Below, one piece after another: positions 61,223-64,000 of a stretch of DNA of 64,000 nt (positions within the stretch are counted from its first letter, which is position 1; every line of letters starts with the position of its first letter). Position numbers and translations under genes: made by a program. The notes beneath the pieces are model-generated. The model did no database searches. It had not been told where the DNA came from and was given only the letters and a program-made list of their open reading frames with translations. Where the stretch lies: contig CAVQNH010000032.1 of NCBI GenBank assembly GCA_963713815.1, forward strand, positions 124,001-188,000, given 5' to 3'. This stretch comes from RYN-230 sp963713815 (GTDB lineage Bacteria > Actinomycetota > Actinomycetes > Streptosporangiales > Streptosporangiaceae).

Positions 61223-62353
61223 TCACTGCGGGCCCGGCGGGCGTGGCCGTGTCGGGCGCGGCCAGCGCATCCGCTCTCCCCACCGGGAAATCTGGTCCGG
61301 AGGGACCGGGTCTCCCGCCGCCGGGACCGGGTCTCCCACGGCCGGGACGGGATGCGCTGCGCCGGGTCCCACGGGTCCCACCGGTCCCGCGGGGATCCCC
61401 TGATCCCCGTAGTCCGGAGGGACCGGGGCTGGCGGAACCGGCGGGGTCCAGGCTGGCCCGGCCGGCGTTGTCCCGTTCACCAGCGAAGCGGGGGTGTGCG
61501 GGTCCTTGACCGGCCATGATGCGGCAGCCGGGCGGGCCGCGGGCGCCTCCTCGGTACGCCCCGGCCGGGTGACGCCTTCCCCGTTCCTGGCGGCCGTCCC
61601 CGGCGCACCGGCCGGGAACGCGGGCCGGGCGGCATGGCGGCCCGGATGCTCTGCCGCCGGGCGGCGCGGGGCCTGCCGCTCGTCGTGGGCGATCTCGGCC
61701 GGCGCCGTGCCCGCCCCCGCGGCGGACGACGGCCCCGCCGGGCCAGCCGCGGTCACCGGCCACTGAGCAGGACGGCCTCGCTGGTCCCTGCGGCGCGGGC
61801 GCGGCGCCGGAGCGGCACTCGGCACCCGGGCCGGCGGGCCGGCCGCGGTGGCCGGGGCGGGCTGTCCAGCGGCGGCCTTCCGCGCGGCCGCCTTCCGCGC
61901 GGCCGGCCGCACCCGGGCCGGGTCGGGCCGCCGGGCGGCGGCCGGGGCCAGCGCCGGGGCCTCGGCAGGCGCCCGGGAGCGTTCCTCGTCGCGGCGCCAG
62001 ACCTTGCCGATCACGACGACATCGTCCTTCTCGGCCAGCGGAGCCATCCGGGCCCATGTACCTGGCTCGCCCAGGTACCGCACCTGGGAAATGATCAGTT
62101 CAGGGAGTCTCTTACTTTCCAGTACCGGCCGCGTGGCCAGCCAGGTGATCACGCCCGGCGGCAGCACGTACAGCCAGAACAGGGTGTGGTTGAAGGGGAG
62201 CCCGAGGATGGTCAGCAGGATCACGTACGGCACCGTGATCGCCGCGAACACCGCGATCTGGCCGACCGGAACCGGCATCGGCAGCCGGAAGTCGTACAGC
62301 TTGTAGAGCCGTTTCTCGATTCGCCAGATGCTGGTATAGGTGGGCAAGTCCAC
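61223..62353 (-). CDS. PrgI/TcpE-like membrane protein of the secretion cluster
   Basis: ATG 62353 (MDLPTYTSIWRIEKRLYKL). Two helices at about 30-50 and 58-75 are followed by a conserved cytoplasmic segment (LATRPVLESKRLPELIISQVRYL, then DDVVVIGKVWRRDEE), the pattern of TcpE/PrgI proteins of Gram-positive conjugation systems. A Pro/Ala-rich tail follows. This frame stops at 61223, but from about 61295 another frame is clearly more coding (DFPVGRADALAAPDTA, FFIGAVRPEAAEPEP) and leads into the AEPEA repeat. The natural protein is therefore longer and may be fused to the ParA-like domain. Confidence 0.8.
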   Translation of the reverse strand: MDLPTYTSIWRIEKRLYKLYDFRLPMPVPVGQIAVFAAITVPYVILLTILGLPFNHTLFWLYVLPPGVITWLATRPVLESKRLPELIISQVRYLGEPGTWARMAPLAEKDDVVVIGKVWRRDEERSRAPAEAPALAPAAARRPDPARVRPAARKAAARKAAAGQPAPATAAGPPARVPSAAPAPRPRRRDQRGRPAQWPVTAAGPAGPSSAAGAGTAPAEIAHDERQAPRRPAAEHPGRHAARPAFPAGAPGTAARNGEGVTRPGRTEEAPAARPAAASWPVKDPHTPASLVNGTTPAGPAWTPPVPPAPVPPDYGDQGIPAGPVGPVGPGAAHPVPAVGDPVPAAGDPVPPDQISRWGERMRWPRPTRPRPPGPQ

Positions 62354-62383
62354 CGGGTGCTCTCCTTCCGGCCTGGGCGGAGA

Positions 62384-62647
62384 TCAGTGGACGCCGAGCG
62401 CGTTCGCGATGCCCTGAGCGAGCGTCTGGACGATGCTCGGGGTGTAGAAGATCACCGCGATGGCCACGGCGAGCACGAGGAACTGCACAAACCGGATGAT
62501 TTCCCGAGTGAACAAGAAGAACAGGGCCACGATCCCGACGATCCCAAGGAACAGGGGTCCGAACAGCCCCTGCAAGTAGCTCACGAGCCCCGAGGTGTTG
62601 ATCGACGACGCTGACGGGGCCGCGATGATGAGCGATTGGAACGACAT
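62384..62647 (-). CDS. TcpD-like small membrane protein
   Basis: 87 residues with two transmembrane helices (about 28-46, LFGPLFLGIVGIVALFFLF, and 52-68). It ends IVQTLAQGIANALGVH. Size, topology and position between the TcpC- and TcpE-like genes match TcpD/Orf17-type subunits of Gram-positive conjugation systems. VirB2-like pilin-type proteins have a similar look, so that alternative is open. It is 30 bases upstream of the PrgI/TcpE-like gene. Confidence 0.8.
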   Translation of the reverse strand: MSFQSLIIAAPSASSINTSGLVSYLQGLFGPLFLGIVGIVALFFLFTREIIRFVQFLVLAVAIAVIFYTPSIVQTLAQGIANALGVH

Positions 62648-62713
62648 CGGTCTACTCCGGATTATGGGGGATCACGCCTGGCCGGTCGGAGGCGTGCGGC
62701 CATCGAAGTCCGG

Positions 62714-63724
62714 TCACGGCGACCCCGGTGACTCGGTTGCTGCGCTGATGTCCCTGACGTACCAGGTTCCGTTCTGCTTAACGACGGTGAGCGCATAGCT
62801 CATCTGGAGCTGGGCTGGCGCCCCGCCCTTGATGACCTGACCGGACGAGCTCCTGGGCGGCACGCTCCAGACGACGGTCGCCATGATATTGCGGGTCGCG
62901 CCGCCCGGGGGGACGGTGATCGTAGTGATGGAGTGAAAAGTCACCGCGCCGTCCAGTCCGGTCAGCGACGTACCAGGAGCCAGGAACCGGCCCAGGGTCA
63001 CCTGATTCCCACTGGCGTAGGCCTGGAAGAACGCCGGGAGCTGGTTGGTCAGCACGGCCTGGGTGGCCGAATCAGAATCCGCGGGCGCGGCTGAGGGCAG
63101 CGCGGCCCGGGCTGGTGCCGGGAGCCAGGCGGGCGCGCTGGACACGACCAGCCCGGCGGACGAGGCGTAGACGGGCACCCCGAGCTGCATCAACTGGCCA
63201 TTGACCCTGGCCAGCAGCGTCACCACGGCGTGGTGGGCATCCTGCACAGTGGTGGCGGAGACCTCTTCGGACTGCAGTTGCGACGTCCCCTGGCCATTCC
63301 AGCCCAGCTGCGGGTCGGATCCGCTGGGCAGGAAGGCGCCCAGCTCAGCGGCCCGCTGTCCGGCCTTGCCCGGACTGTAGCTCAGGTACACCTGGCCGAA
63401 CTGCAGGGCGTAGGCGTCCGCGAGCGTGACGGGGAACCCGTCGTCCGCCGGCGCGGCCGTGGACGTGGCCGGGGCTGCCTGCCCTGAGCCGGACTCGTCC
63501 GAGAAGATGGCGACGACGCCGCGGTAACCGATAAGCAGCAGCACGGCCCAGGCGACACCCCGGAACAGCCAGACGAGCCAGCGGCCGCCCGCGCCGCCCC
63601 AGGTCCGCCTCGGTCGTTGTGAGCGCCCGATCTGGTCGCGCCCCGAAAACTCGGTCCCCGATTCGTAGTCCAGCCCAGGCTCGCCCAAATGCGGACTGCG
63701 CTCAACGGTTGACCGGCGAACCAT
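62714..63724 (-). CDS. TcpC-like conjugal transfer protein
   Basis: 336 residues from ATG 63724 behind GGAGG. One transmembrane helix (about 50-70, LVWLFRGVAWAVLLLIGYRG) is followed by two NTF2-like extracytoplasmic domains (about 95-205 and 225-336, the second ending NGTWYVRDISAATE). This is the fold of TcpC, the VirB8-like scaffold of pCW3 and Tn916-type transfer systems. It is the first gene of the minus-strand run in the window. The 276 bases upstream to the window end show no gene. Confidence 0.88.
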   Translation of the reverse strand: MVRRSTVERSPHLGEPGLDYESGTEFSGRDQIGRSQRPRRTWGGAGGRWLVWLFRGVAWAVLLLIGYRGVVAIFSDESGSGQAAPATSTAAPADDGFPVTLADAYALQFGQVYLSYSPGKAGQRAAELGAFLPSGSDPQLGWNGQGTSQLQSEEVSATTVQDAHHAVVTLLARVNGQLMQLGVPVYASSAGLVVSSAPAWLPAPARAALPSAAPADSDSATQAVLTNQLPAFFQAYASGNQVTLGRFLAPGTSLTGLDGAVTFHSITTITVPPGGATRNIMATVVWSVPPRSSSGQVIKGGAPAQLQMSYALTVVKQNGTWYVRDISAATESPGSP

Positions 63725-64000
63725 CGCACCTCCGCCCGTTCCTGCGCACGCGCAGCAATGAGTTGCGGTGCCTTCCTATGCCGTCTATCGCCCTATTCTG
63801 CGCCATAACCCGCTGGCCCGGGAGCCCCTTTCGCGAGGCCCGGGCCTGGGCGTACCAGCAATCACACCGCCCATTGACCAGTGTCAGAGCAGCGCGATTG
63901 CCTCGATAGGGGCTCTGACCTGCGACGACGTCGAAACGCAGCTTTGCCGGGGAGTCTCGGTTGTCCGATGTCAGCTTGCCCTGCGGCGCAGGACAAAATA

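Overview
The window is about 64 kb of very GC-rich DNA with strong third-position GC. Its gene content is typical of the Actinomycetota: two WhiB regulators, mycoredoxin, coenzyme F420 biosynthesis, UvrD2, a DUF3499/DUF5719 neighbourhood and a UPF0182 membrane protein. The genus cannot be told from the sequence. There is no mycolic-acid locus, and the order around manB, whiB and the F420 genes fits a non-mycolate filamentous-type actinomycete. No tRNA, rRNA, CRISPR array, transposase or integrase was seen.

Region 1 (1-21836) is a cell-envelope and cofactor block. It carries a SIS-domain protein, a Trm112-type protein, manB, DUF3499, a degenerate metallopeptidase, DUF5719, a giant membrane glycosyltransferase, whiB, fbiA-fbiB, a DprE1-like oxidoreductase, fbiC, an AlkA-like glycosylase, a sugar-nucleotide pyrophosphorylase and a family 4 glycosyltransferase. 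The left part follows the M. tuberculosis Rv3256c-Rv3264c order. Here fbiC lies only about 2 kb from fbiAB.

Region 2 (22109-38617) follows the Rv3193c-Rv3198A order: UPF0182, a PDZ/Lon-like protease, (moaE and an SDR inserted), a DUF2342 metalloprotease, a ThiF/TOMM-like protein, an AarF/UbiB kinase, whiB7, (tesB), uvrD2 and mrx1, then an ANTAR-domain gene. whiB7 has a long leader with a promoter of the expected type, a 118-codon ORF and a strong hairpin.

Region 3 (38896-51716) is accessory. It holds three paralogous multi-pass membrane proteins, a cyanophycin operon (cphB-cphA), and two copies of a polyprenyl-phosphate-sugar-synthase-like glycosyltransferase lying in an 863-bp direct repeat that differs at one base. 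A UDP-glucose dehydrogenase follows.

Region 4 (51925-63724, all minus strand) is a Tcp/Tn916-like type IV secretion cluster: TcpC-, TcpD- and PrgI/TcpE-like proteins, a ParA-like protein with a degenerate P-loop, a VirB4-like ATPase, a VirB6/TrbL-like channel protein, a small anchored protein and a transglycosylase-NlpC/P60 hydrolase. No relaxase or coupling protein lies within the window.

Two properties cut across the window. First, at least eleven otherwise well-preserved genes or gene segments change reading frame, often inside or next to short tandem repeats. This points to assembly indels or repeat slippage, so coordinates of those genes should be read as full spans. Second, many linkers between conserved domains are built from 15-, 18-, 27- or 90-bp tandem repeats, and several intergenic regions hold palindromes sharing a CATGATC core.
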